From: Pascua guehoae
Lineage: Eukaryota > Basidiomycota > Tremellomycetes > Trichosporonales > Trichosporonaceae
Assembly (NCBI GenBank): GCA_001600415.1
Contig: BCJX01000003.1
Span: 1,720,416-1,784,415 of the forward strand
Direction: 5' to 3'
Length of the DNA: 64,000 nucleotides
The notes under the pieces are model-generated. The model was not told the DNA's origin. It saw only the letters and a list, made by a program, of their open reading frames with translations, and searched no databases. The position numbers and the translations under genes were made by a program. Positions 49,228 to 61,228 of this stretch are shown here, in pieces (position 1 is the stretch's first letter; each line of letters starts with the position of its first letter).

Positions 49228-51746
49228 ATGCCGGACCACCATCCACAGGAGGTCGCGCTCAAGATGCTGCTTGCTGGTGGGTCTTGTCGGGCGCTGCGTG
49301 ACCGAGCTGACGCTGTCTCCTCTGTCCCCACTTGACACCTGCCTTGTCTCGACGTCTGGTATCCTCTTTCCACATGTGTTTACACTTGGCCTTCGTGGTG
49401 CCGACCACGTCCACGCGTCTACGCGACCTGGCAACACGTACCCCCGACATGTCCTCACCACACTACGACGCCGCGTACTCTGCCCACTCTGCTCGACTGC
49501 TTGGACAACACAGGCGTCTCCAACTCTATCAGCGCGTCAATCACCAACCCCATGGACCTGGTACGTCTTCGAGCCCAGCGAGAGCGGGCCGTGTGTGCTC
49601 TCCCCCATTCGTTGGGTTGCAACGACCGCCATGGTCCTGTACTCCCTCACCCCTCATCCTCGTGCCCAGTGCTTCCCCCCCTCCCCCCGTCTCTCAGACA
49701 ACCCACCCGCATACCACCCGACACGGCTAACACTTCCCAGGTCAAGGTCCGCCAGCAGCTGTACATCAAGAAGGGCTCGGGCCTCTCGCCGGGCTTTATC
49801 CACACGCTCGTGCACATGATTCGCTCAGAGGGCTTCTTTAGCATATACAATGGTGTCTCGGTACGTCTGCGTCTGTGTCTGTGTTTGAGTGTGGTTCTTG
49901 GGTTCTGTTCGAGTCGGCCACAGTGGTCCCGGCGTCCGGCGTCCTGGCGTGTGCTAGCTTTACTTGCAGTTGCCTCGCTTCAGTGGTGCAAAGTGTCTTG
50001 ACTCTCTCATCCTCTACTTGCAACTGCCCTCTGGACCATGCCCCCAACCTGAACCCAACCCACCCGCAACCTTTGCTCTACCCTGTGGTGACCCGGTGAC
50101 TCACGCTGACGACAGGCGTCGATCATGCGCGAAATGTCCTAGTGAGTTGCGCCCACTGCCGCCCTTCGCACCCAAACTTTGCCGTGGCCCGTGTCCCCTT
50201 CCCCCTTCCCTCCCAATCGGGTAACAGTCACGCGAGCACTTGGTCAACCGCTCGCTGCCGCCTTATCTCGTGTGACACCCGGTCCGTGGGCGGGACGAGC
50301 GTACCGGCAATTGGGCCCGAGATAATCGGGCACGGCGGTGCCAGATCTCGGGCGCCTCGGTCTCGGATACGGCGGCGTCAGCGTCGAGCCGGTGTCATCG
50401 ACGTGTCTGAGTAACTGGGACGCGTCCCAGCCATGCGTCTTGAGCGCCACACACGCAATCACCTTGGTCCCCCTTGTTCACCTCTCCCCCCCCCCCCCCC
50501 CGGGCCTGTTCCCGCTAACACCAGCTCGGGCATCCGCATGGGCTGCTACGACTACTTCAAATCGCTCGTCCTCCGCGTCTCGCCGGGACTCGACCCGCAC
50601 AGCGTCGCGGTCAAGCTCGGCGCGGGACTGGGGTCGGGCATGCTCGGCGCGGCGGTCGCCAACCCCGCCGACGTCCTCAAGGTCCGCCGCCAGGCGGCGG
50701 GCGGGTCAAAGCTCAGCTTGACGCAGCATGCGAGGGCCATCTTCCGCGAGGATGGGATTAGGGGGTTTTATCGCGGAGTCGTGCCGACCATCTTTCGGTG
50801 AGTTGGGAGTGTGCTTGGGAGTGGGCTTGGGGTGGAGGGGGGGTCAGTGGGTTNNNNNNNNNNNNNNNNNNNNNNNNNNNNNNNNNNNNNNNNNNNNNNN
50901 NNNNNNNNCGGAACGGGTGCTGGACTGGAAGTGCTGTGTAGAGAGCAGCGCAGACCACGGCCCAGTGTGGGGTTCCTTTGGGCAAGATGAGAGACACTCG
51001 GCGGTGCTGGCTAGCTGGGAGAGACTGGAGTGGTGGGGGCGAGGAAGAGCACGGGGAAGCGGGAACGACGAGAGGATGTGCAGAGAGCGTTGAGGTGGAG
51101 AGTGCGGAGAGCGGCGGTGGGCGGGACGGGAGGGGAGGGGAGAGCCGAGTGCCGATCCTGGAGGGCGCTTGGAGTGTGCATGTGGAGATGCGGTGGCAGC
51201 AGTGGCTGAAATGTCTGGGGGTCGAGTGGTTACTAGACGCCAACTAGGAGCCACTCGAGCGATCCGCCCTCGTACCCACCACACCTCATCGACGAGACCC
51301 AGACCCAGACCCGACCCAAACCAAGAACCCAGACCCAGACCCAGACCCAGACCCCCACCTATCCACAGCCACTAACACGCAGCGCGGGTGTCCTCACCGC
51401 CTCCCAACTAGGCTCGTACGACATGGCCAAGCACTGGACGCGCACGCACTACTCTGCCCAGTTCCCCGAGGGCATGCGGACACACTTGCTGTGCTCTGGC
51501 TTTGCCGGGTTTGTGTGCAGTGTGACGTCTGCGCCCATCGACACGATCAAGGTCCGCGTCATGAACGACTCGACGGGCCAGTACAAGGGCGCCATTGACT
51601 GTGCCGTCAAGCTGCTCCGAAACGAGGGGCCGTTGGCGTTTTACAAGGGATTCCTCGGGTGCTGGAGCCGGCTGTGGCCGCATACGGTTATTAGTCTGAT
51701 GGTGTTTGAAAAGTTGCGGGCGTTGACGGGGCTCAAGCCCATTTAG
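49228..51746 (+). CDS. Mitochondrial carrier (SLC25), UCP/dicarboxylate-like
   Basis: Predicted inner-membrane metabolite carrier. Exons 49228-49276, 49514-49560, 49741-49860, 50116-50141, 50525-50797 and 51383-51746 give 292 aa, the normal carrier size. Three signature motifs mark the three repeats: NPMDLVKVRQQ, NPADVLKVRRQ and APIDTIKVRVM, each followed by an EG-type segment (SEGFFSIYNG, EDGIRGFYRG, NEGPLAFYKG). The first motif is formed across intron 49561-49740. The set resembles UCP, oxoglutarate and dicarboxylate carriers more than nucleotide carriers, but the substrate cannot be read from sequence by eye. The last intron contains a 55-N gap and intron 50142-50524 a 16-nt C run. The fourth exon is 26 nt. 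Confidence 0.87.
50854..50908. other. Assembly gap (55 N)
   Basis: A run of 55 N inside the last intron of the SLC25 carrier gene, 25 bases after a GGGGG-rich stretch. Confidence 0.99.
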
Positions 51747-52711
51747 GCGGGTGTATGTTGGGGAGGGGGGCGGGGTTTGAGGGAGTGGAGGGTGTTGGGG
51801 GGCGTTGGGGAGGGTAGAGGACGAGTAGACGACGGTTAGTGGACGGGTAGAGGAGACCAAGCGGGACGGTGACCGACTCATCGTCACGGAGAGACAGACG
51901 GACGACGATGACGACGACACCATCTTCGATACCCTCGGCCTTCGATAGGCAACCCGACACCATATCTGAGCAGTGGGACAGCGTATACCCATACCCGGGG
52001 GGGATATCTAGCGTAGAGTGCCGTACATTATACTTTGGGTTATGACAGGCATGACAATCAGGACGACGAGGCGATGGGGGCACAGCAACTGTCCAACGAC
52101 ACCGAGGGGTGAGGACGTGGTGCTGGGATGGGAATATGTCAGTAGGTACAGCCAGTCGCTGGGTGATTTCTGGAATCGAGGGTGAGCTGGGACGCCAGTC
52201 CACTGTGTTCCAGCAAGTAGTCCAAAACCTACAAGGTCTCCACGTTTCCAAGTGCTCTTACGAGACCCCCGGTCTTGGCCCGGAGATCAAGGTTAGCATT
52301 GGTCGCGCAGACGCACACAGGCATGAGGGATCGGGTGTGGGAGGGGGACACAGACATGCTTGACAACGACGAGGGGACAGAGATACAGAGAATGGCCTAC
52401 CCGCGTGCGTGACGGGAAAAGGACTGGAGACGGTGCGAAATTCGGCTAGCATGTAGCAATAGTGCCAACGACGGACAAGATGTCACAGATGGCGACTCAC
52501 GGCGACGTCGGAGCTGATTTTGACGCCGAGACGACGGCGAGATAACGACGCGGGCACATCTATCAGAATGCATGACATACAGTACTATTACATTGGGTTG
52601 TCAGTCATGTCTGGACGTCGAGATGGAGCGACGGCAGTGAATGAGACCGCGCGCTAGACCGCCATTGTCGAGCACGTGGCGGCGGCCTGAGCCCGTATCC
52701 AGTTGCACGGC
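51747..52711. other. Convergent 3' spacer
   Basis: About 965 bases between the carrier and the Ybp-like gene. No supported ORF or repeat of note. Confidence 0.5.
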
Positions 52712-54924
52712 CTAAGCCTCGACAGCCGCCTTGGCCTCGACATCTGCCTTGGCCGCGACCTCGGCCTTGGCCTTGACCGCCGCCGTGGCACGTGCGACGG
52801 CATCGTCCAGGCGGTCGAGGACGAGCTGGACCTGCGGGTCCATCTCCTTTGCGCCCGAGATCCACGCCTTTGCCTTGATGCCGACCTTTACGAGGAACCC
52901 GTCGCGGATGGACGCGAGGCGCTTGGGGTCCGCAATGCCCGAGGCGTTGGCCGCGTCGCGCTCGAGCAGGAACCACACAAGGTTGGCGCACTCGGTCAGC
53001 CAGACGGGGTACATGCTCGCCATGAGGTTTGGGAGCGCCGCCTCGAGCACGTCGGTGGGGACAGTGAAGAGGATGGGCGCGAGGTGCTCGAGCAGCTTGG
53101 GCGTGAGCAGCGGCGAGGGCTGGGGTGGGGACGCAATCTGTTGCCGGAGAAGGCTGATGGCGAGCACGCGGATACCCTCGAATGGGTTGATGGGCTCCAG
53201 GAGCTGGCGTCAGCTTTCAAGGCGAGATGCTCAGCTCACCTGCTTGTACAGACGGATCTGGTCGAGGACACCCGGCGTTGCGACAATCGTGGCGCCGAGA
53301 AGCTTGGTCATGGCAGTGCGTGTGGTCGGGGACGAGTCGAGCTGGATCAGTGGCATGACGAGCTGCTGGGTGAGCACGTTCGAAACGGTTTAACACCCAC
53401 CTCGAGGAAAAAGGTCGATTGGTCATAATCAAGGTCGACCTTGCCGTTCTCGGCAGCGTGAATGAGTGCCCATGTGAGGGCAGTGGCGGCGTCGATCGCG
53501 CTCCCTCCAATGCCGGCCGTGAGGACAGGCATCGCGTCCTCGATAATCGACTTTGACGGGGAAAAGTCGTCACTCGAGCCCTGGAGCGCCGGCAGCGAGG
53601 CAGCGAGGAGAATCAAGGACGCAATGGACGAATGGGGCTTGACGCTCGACGTGTTGGTGATGCGCTCGACGAGATCGGCTTGGTCGATCCGGAGTGCTTT
53701 GCATGTTGACTGAGGTCAGCGGCGTGGGGGGAGAGAGGGTGGATGGATGATAGAAAGAGTACGATGAACTCGAGGGAAACAAATGGACAAGCCATTCTGT
53801 TAAAGGACGCAGATCCTTCCTCGAATCGCACAGCTAGCACCTTCCTCGACACATACCAGGGAAGCATCGAGGGCAGCCTGGCCCTCTTCCCATCCGCCAT
53901 CAGTCTGTGGGTGCAGCCCCGCAAACTTCGGGAATGTAGCGACAAACCACCGCGACGTGAGGTCGGCGCCGACGCAGGGCCCGAATATCGTAACGGCCAC
54001 TTGAATGAGCTCAGTGAGCATCGCCTGGGCGTCAGTTCATGCGTCGAGCATCTCGACATACCCGCTGCTCTCCGCCAGCATCCTGGGTCGTCTTTGACCA
54101 CGTCCACGCCGCGTCCGCGAGGCGGGCCACGCGCGACAGGAGGGCACGGGACATGTCCATGGCCATTTCTGGTGGTGCAGTGTTGGGCACGGCGCGGAGG
54201 AGGGGGAGGAGCGCGTCCTGCAATGCGAGCAGGGTGGGTGTGCTGCGCTGTGTCTTGAGACGGGGAAGTGCTGTTGTCAGCTCGTTCGGACGGGTCTTCT
54301 GAGCTCACCAGTGGCATACATGTCGAGCACCTGTGTGATCTGGGGGAAGGCCGTGACCCAATCAATCTCGTGGTCCTCGACGTCCGAGTCCTCGTCCTCG
54401 CTGTCCGAAACCGCGTATGGGTCGGCCTGTTCGGCAAACTTGCCCAACTGCGCGTTGAGTGTGAGGACGACTTCGCGCGGCTCAGACTGCTCGGCAAGCA
54501 GGTCGAGAACAGCCTTGGCCTGGGCGCTCGTCCCCTCCGTTGCCACAAGTGGAAGGAAGGCCGGGATACACGTCAGAGCCGCGTCGCGCAGCACCGAGAG
54601 CTGTCGGGGGTCAGTGCGTTCTCCGTTGCTGTGTGAGAGGTACACACCCGCCCGTTGTCGAGCTCGTCACCACGCGGCTTGAGTGCGTCCAGACATGATT
54701 CGAGGAATGCCTCGCGCACAACTGGGTCGTGCGACTTGAGGAGGGCCTCGGTGAAGCTCTCGAGCACCACGGAAGGGTTGACGAGTTCTGGACGGTTAGA
54801 ATGACAGTGTTTCAAGTTGGGCAACGGGGGGGGGGGAGGGTAAGCAGTACGTACCCTCGTTCTCGGACGCGTCGATGATGACGTCCCCGAGAGACTTTGT
54901 GAGCGTTGAGACGTCGTCGGACAT
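52712..54924 (-). CDS. Ybp1/Ybp2 (DUF1760) / glomulin-like helical-repeat protein, candidate
   Basis: Eight exons (54924-54855, 54787-54648, 54600-54309, 54270-54062, 54024-53857, 53709-53401, 53365-53240, 53203-52712) give 601 aa with consistent phases. It reads as an all-helical HEAT-type protein: LVNPSVVLESFTEALLKSHD and FLESCLDALK at the N-terminus, and NPFEGIRVLAISLLRQQI, LLEHLAPILFTVP and WLTECANLVWFLLERD at the C-terminus. This order recalls fungal Yap1-binding/kinetochore Ybp proteins (related to glomulin), which in yeast help oxidant signalling or kinetochores. An acidic DSEDEDSDVEDHE segment lies near residue 140. Four introns are 35-38 nt. The C-terminal Ala/Lys/Glu tail is low complexity. 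The family call comes from recalled pattern only. Confidence 0.6.
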
Positions 54925-55248
54925 GTTGACGTTGTTGCAGGTGATGGCAGAGTTGGACTACGTAGACGAGAGCAGGCGGTTGCTATTGTGGTCGTGTCTA
55001 TCCACAAGGTGGTCTCGACGCGTGGAGGTGAGCCAGACGCGAGCGCGGACATTTAATCCATGTCCGTGGAATGACATAGAGACACGTGGCTATGACATAA
55101 CTGGAATCCACCAGAGTCTTTCTCAGCCTCATGCCCCACCACCCCCCGACTCCCATCTCGGTTCGTCATCTGCAAGACATTGCTGCACAGCCATTGTCTG
55201 CACTTGTTGCCCGTACACACTCTCTCGACCTCATTGTCGACTGCCAAC
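54925..55248. promoter_or_regulatory. Short divergent promoter
   Basis: A 324-bp region between divergent start codons. I see no known factor site I can support. Confidence 0.4.
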
Positions 55249-56503
55249 ATGCCCGGTGTTGACATTTCAATCACTGCCATCGGGTCGTTCCTTGCGAGCC
55301 TGCCGCAGGACGTCCTGACGAGCGCGCCTGCGACGCACCTCCCGACAGCGCTCCCGCTCACCTTTCCGTCCGACCTTCATCACGTCAACTTTCTGTCCAT
55401 CTTGCACCTCGTCGACGTATTCTTCTCGCAGCCCGAGTACTTAGCCTACTTTGCAGAGTCGAACGCTCGCCCCGCAGACACTGCGCTCCGCGGCGTGCTG
55501 GGTCTGTACCTCGGCTCTGATGCGGCGTGGGACGCCAGCAACTTCCTCTCGGCCAAGGCTTGGCGCGAGGGCGAGCTTGGCGAGAACAAGATTGCCGAGT
55601 ATTTCGGGATCGAGATTATGCGCGAGCGCGAGCACGAGTCCATGCCCGGCGTGCGCGTAGGTGAACGCTACGCCCCCGCAGCGGCTGTGGCAGGCGACCT
55701 CGCTGCGCTGTTCGAGTTTCTGGGAAGCATCATCGACTGCGCATGCCTCGGCGAAGAAGTGGTTTCGCTCCTCAACGTTGCAAAGGAAAAGTCGCACGAC
55801 CACCCCGACCTGGCCCTCACGTTTGCCCAGGAGTTTTGCCGTGATGTTCGTATCGCTGGGCTGCAACACTTGCTGCTACCACACTCGCTCACGCCCGCAG
55901 TCCCTGTCGCTCATCCCCTCGCTCGCCGACTACTATCCCGACCCACCCGGCACAGGTATGTCCGGTACAGCTGACACCCGCTCACAATCAGTCCTCCCTG
56001 CCGCCCCGCTCCGTCTGCTCCAGGACCTCGCGCATCAGTTTGGCTCGTCCAACCACGAGATCCCGCTGCCAGACGCCAAAGCTCTGGCGAACATCTCGCC
56101 GCTCCCTCTCCCACTCGACCTGCTCTTGCATCTGGGTATCCTCGAGCCCGAGTCTTCGTTCCCGGACGGAGACCAGCTCCGCCACGCGACCGGCGACTGG
56201 TGGGCGGGCAAAAAGGTCGCCCTTGCCCCCGTACCCAAGAACGAGGAGAGCGCCCACCCGCCCAAAGTAATCACCGTGTCTCGCGCCGCCCTCGATGCCC
56301 TCTCGCAGGCGAGCGTCGAGGCGTGTCGGGAAATTGCGAGCCACGCTCGCTTTGGAGCTGTCGAGTGGCAGAAGTCGCTGACTGAGCTCGACGTGTCGCG
56401 CATCTTTGCGGCGTTGGAGGGTGCGCTCGACGCAGGAGGGTTGGGAGTTAGGCTCGTGTTAGGAGCGAGGAGGACGGAAACGGACACAGATGTGGTAGAC
56501 TAG
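55249..56503 (+). CDS. Queuosine-salvage-like protein (DUF2419 / QNG1 type), candidate
   Basis: Candidate queuosine 5'-phosphate N-glycosylase, which frees queuine for tRNA modification. Exons 55249-55845, 55901-55955 and 55992-56503 give 387 aa. Family-like features recalled by pattern: LPLTFPSDLHHVNFLSILHL near residues 40-60, a mid-protein FGIEIMREREHESMPGVRVG, FEFLGSIID, LADYYPD and PLPLDLLLHLGILE. Some family positions seem altered (HLVDVFF where relatives usually have a Gly-Ser-Gly stretch), so a diverged or different activity is possible. An in-frame open stretch extends to 55180, but the ATG at 55249 (MPGVDISITAI) is preferred. Introns are 55 and 36 nt; the first donor, GTTCGT, is non-consensus. 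Confidence 0.5.
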
Positions 56504-57603
56504 GCAGTAGTGTAGTCTAATAAGTCATCATCCCGCTTGTTTAGCACGACTAGGGGTGTGTGTGGATAGGCTGGGAGGGGACGAGGGTTAGTAGCTGGGA
56601 GGCACGGGGAGCGGAAGTCGCCACTACTGGCGGCGCCGGACCCCGACGGAATCAAATCCGGGAGGGGTCGTCACTGGCACTTGAGCAGAGGAAAACGAAA
56701 ACACGGCGGCGTGGGTCGTTAGGAGAATGGTTCATGGTGCACATACCAGAGACACACCACCATGCGCCAGAGACGAGGGACCATGGGCACATGCACAAAG
56801 AGGGGCCTACAAAGCAATCGAAGACGGCGCAGAGCTAACCAGGCAAAGTGATTGCAAGATCGGGGTGGAAAAGAGACGGCCGTGTATTTTTGGTCCAGGG
56901 CGGCAAAAAGTGGAAAGGTATCATGTTGTAACGGCGACTTTGTAAAGTAGTAAAGACTGTGCCCCCCCCAAGCGTCGCAACGCACCCTCCCTCACACCTC
57001 TTCATTCCTCTTCCACTCTCTTCACCCCCACCTTCCCACCCATACCGCCCACCCCCACCACTCAACACCACACCCCTCACGCTCAATCACAACCATCCCA
57101 GCTGTGCCGGATGTTTTAGCAGGGAGCATCCCCGCGCGTTCGCGTCAAGGCCGGCACCGACCCCCTTGTGGGTCACCGTCGAGCCACCTCGTCCACCTTC
57201 CCCCACCTCACCTCGTACCCCGCACTTTCGGGATATTCTCACCCACCCCCCGCTGGTCAACAAGGTCCCACGACTAGTTGACCGACAACGAGTCGTACAC
57301 CGAGTGATCATCGTATCCTCGCCACCCCGTTGTATCTTGTTTGTCTCCACCTCCGACCTCTTCTCTCCCACCACGCCGCCACCGGAGCGCCGCGTCGTCA
57401 CCACAAAACCACCACAAACCAGGCTACGAGCCTACCAAAGCAACCCTATTTACCCGCGCCACCAGCTTTAGCCTCTCTCTGACCAAAGCCTCCCCCCTAC
57501 TCGGCCTCCTTCCTCTCTCCGTCTCTCTGTATACACACACACCCCCTCTTCGACCTCGCACACACCCGCACCCCGCCGACGCGCCGCTGCGGCAGCCGCC
57601 ACC
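56504..57603. promoter_or_regulatory. CUF1 upstream region / long leader
   Basis: About 1.1 kb with no supported gene. From about 56960 to the CUF1 ATG the sequence is strongly C/A-rich and pyrimidine-rich, as in a long 5' leader. Confidence 0.45.
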
Positions 57604-60600
57604 ATGGTGCTTATCAATGACAAAAAGTACGCATGTGCAACCTGCATCAAGGGCCACCGCGTATCGGGCTGCACACATACGGACCGGCCCCTGTTCGAGG
57701 TCAAGAAGAAGGGCCGTCCAGCAACGCAATGCCAGTTTTGCCGCGAGAAGCGCAAGGCCTCTGGCTCGTCTGGTGCTGTGCACACAAAGGTACGTGGGCT
57801 TGGCTTGGCCGTGGATGTGCCTATGGTTTAGGTTATGCGGGCCGCGGCATGGGCCTCTTGCGCAAGCGAACGCGAGGAATGGGCCACACGGACAAGGCGA
57901 AATGACCGCATGCTGTGTTCCTCCAGATGCTAACACGCCGCAGTGCCAATGCGGCGACCTCAAGAACCAGCCTGCCCCGATCATGCTCCAGCAGCCGGGC
58001 GCTCCCTCTGGCCCCGCTGCAACCGTGTCGGCACCGGTGAATGGTGGAGCTCCAGATGCTCCTCCCGAAGCGGTCGAGACGAAAAAGGGCATGCCTGGAT
58101 CAACGCCGACGTTCCCCAACGGCCTGAGGGATGTGCATGAGATGGCCGCCGCCGCTCAGGCACTCACGGGCTTTGCTGGCGAGGGCAACAGGGCGGCTGA
58201 ACGCCAGTGTGAGCAGCAGCGTGGTCGTCTACGCTTTAGCGTGCGACGGCGTGTGACGGTGCTAACATGAGTAGTGTCGAGCCTGCTCAATCCGTGCAAC
58301 TGCATGACGACGGGGAAATGCAGGTGCTGTGCGCCAAAACGCGCTCGAGGCCGAAGCAGCTCGCCGCGCCGACGCCGCGACACCCATGCGCAGGTGACGG
58401 ACAGCGTGATTGAAATGCTCCGAGCCAAAGCAACGGCGAGCGCGGCCCCATTATCGGACGGCAATACGACGTCGGGCTCGTCCACGCCGGGCCATCCACC
58501 ACAACCCAGCCTCGCATCCCTTCGTGGGGTCAACTTGTCCATGACGACTGCACAGCACCTGCTCTCCCCTGAAAATCGCCACCATCCGTCTCACACCTCG
58601 GTGCACAAGACGCGCCTCTACTCGCCTTATGCTATGAACGGCCATGCCAGCCCCCGCCACAGCAGACCGCGCAGCGAGTCGCAGTCGTCAACATCGAGCC
58701 ACGCTCCTGGGTGGGCAAGCTCGAGTGCCGCGCCGTCCGTGTCGGGAGCCTCGCCTCGGCCGCCGCCGACCCGCATCCGTCCACTAGCCGACATGACACG
58801 GTTCCTCGGCGCAGTGTTCAACCAGGACGGCTCGGTGGCGACCGAGATTCCCCGCTCGGCGCTCGGTCTCCCTGGCATTCACGTGTTTGACGCCGCGGCA
58901 CAGAATGGCGGTGTCAAGGTCGAGGCCATGGAGATGGATGTCGACGCACCCGTCTCGTTCCCCACTGCCGAAGAGCTCATCATTGGCGCGTGTGCCTGCG
59001 GTGAGGGGTGCGAGTGCCCTGGCTGTGCCACTCATGGCAATGCGTCTTCGACTTCACCTCGAGAACAGGGCCACGAGTGTGGTGAATCGTGCAAGAGCTG
59101 CTTCAACTGCACGGCAAACCTCTCGATCCCATCGGGTGTCGTGTCCATTGAACAGCTCATCCAGCTCGCCGCCGACAATGTCCCGCCCAATCCACCACGT
59201 GCACGAACTGCCGCTCAGCTCAATCCATTCGACACGAGCGTGCTTCCCCCAGCTTCGCAGACATCAGAGGAAGCCGCCCGGGCGTTTGGTGTCGTCAACC
59301 TTCGCCCGCTCGAGTGCTGCAACGGTCGCTGCCAGTGTGCTCCAGGCGAGTGCAAGTGCGACAACGATTGCTGTGGCTGCTGTGTGCGCTGTGGTTGTGG
59401 CGAGGACAGTGGGTGTGGAGACGATGGCGCTGGCTGTGGCGATGACGGCGACGCGGTCATGGCCGAGGGCTCGGACGAGGGTGCGATGGGCTCGTGCTGT
59501 GGCGGCGGCGATGCCGTGACGCCGACATCGAGCAGGCCGTCCCTGTCACTCCAGGTTCCCGAGGCCGTCCAGCTGTCACCCCAGAGCCCATCCAGCATTT
59601 CACCCACTGCGCCACAGTCATGTTGTGGCGGTGGCAGCTCGCCAGGCGGCCTTTTGACACCTCCCAACGGCCCCGCACCGGGCGCTGCTTCCAGGCGCCG
59701 GCACAGCTCTGTCTCTCGTGCCAAGGAGAGCGCCAACGGCGGGCCAACATCGGGTCGTTTATCCGTTTCGGGCCAAGGTGGTGCGTCGGGTGTGCAGCGT
59801 TCGGCATCGCTGTCCAAGACACCGTCCAAGGCGTTAGCATTGCACCAGAATCCTCACCATCCGCGTCCCATCCTCCCAAAACCCCTAGCGGCCAACGCGG
59901 GCCGTCTGGCGCCGCCGCGATCGGCATCGAATAGCAGCCGACAGCCCTCGCCGGGGAACCGTTCGTCGGCTTCATCGGTCACATCTCCTCGCAGCACCAG
60001 CCCTGCTGTTGCACCGGTGCAGCACCCGGCACCACGGAGTGATCTCACGCTGCCTCCTTCGGCAACAGAAAACGCAGCGCCACCTCCACCCGTCCCGAGT
60101 GTTACGGACCGCTTTGGCGGCATGACTATTGGTGGCGCTTCGGGTCCTGCGCCGAGTGGGACGACTGTGCCCATTGACGACATTGCGACGGCTCTCAACG
60201 AGTCGGATGTCGATCTCATGGCGTATCTCAGCCAGTTTTTGGGCAACACGGACGACGGAAATGCCGGCAACGGCGAATCGTCATCGTCGATACCGTCGGT
60301 CCAGGTCGACTCGGCTGGGCTCGACTTTTCCTCCCTCTTCTCGCAGCCGTCGGGTACGACACCCCGCCCGTCCGACTACGAGTCGTCCATGGGCGACATC
60401 CAGACGCTCATCTCGACTGCACTCATGCAGCACCGACCGGATTTGTCTGCAGACAACTTGAATTACCTGTTCAACATGCCAGCGATAAACGATATGGGCG
60501 GCCAGGGTGCGGGCTACAACTTTGGCGCCCAGCAAAGCATGCCCAATGTCGACACTATCATGCCCGATCAACAGCCCCAGGGTGTTGCGGGTCCGGAGAG

Positions 60601-61228
60601 GGCCGATTTCAACAGCGGCCTGTACTTTGACAACTGGACCGGCTTCCAGTCGCAGATGCAGGTCCCAGTCAATTCACAGCCATCGCGCGGAAATATGAGC
60701 TACCCGGGGAGTAGTCAGGCAGCTGCGCCTGTGCCGCCACATGCTCAGACCCAGTCTCAGCCTCCACCCCAGACCCAGCCCCAGCCCCAGCCGCAACAGC
60801 CGCCAGATACAAGTTCAAACACAAACCCGAACATTATCGATCTGTCCAAGCCGCTCAACCCATCCGATGTCGACCGCATCCTGCAGGCTCTCTTGACGCA
60901 GCAAGCGCGGCAGGCGGGTCCCCAGGACCCTTCGGCTCAAACCGCCTCTACGCACGTTGCTCCACCTCAGCAGCAGCAGCAACAGCACCCGCAGCAGCAA
61001 CCGCCACCGCAACAACAGCCTCAACAGCAGCCCCAACGCGGGGCTGAGACACTGGTTGCCGACGTGTACGACGAGTTTATCTTTGACTCGTCTCTTGTCC
61101 CCGACCTCGGTGGGGCGTCGCAGCTGGGAGGGTCGCGGCCGCACGTTATTCCCCAGCACCCGGACAAGGACTGGCTCCAGAAGGAATGGACGCCGAATCT
61201 GCTCGGGCCCTCGGTCCAGCCCGAGTAG
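57604..61228 (+). CDS. CUF1: Copper-fist transcription factor (Cuf1/Ace1/Mac1 type)
   Basis: Copper-responsive regulator; in Cryptococcus Cuf1 controls both uptake and detoxification genes. Exons 57604-57789, 57944-58208 and 58275-61228 give 1134 aa. The N-terminal copper fist has Cys11, Cys14, Cys23 and His25 (YACATCIKGHRVSGCTH) and the minor-groove KGRP at 36-39, followed by CQFCREKRK. Cys clusters suited to Cu(I) follow: CNCMTTGKCRCC near 157, CACGEGCECPGC near 390, CGESCKSCFNC near 420, a dense block near 497-540 (CCNGRCQCAPGECKC and more) and two SCCGGG units near 556 and 598. The C-terminus is Ser/Pro then Gln-rich (residues ~820-1070). This is much longer than yeast Ace1 or Mac1 and fits the basidiomycete form. 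No breaks are seen. Confidence 0.92.
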
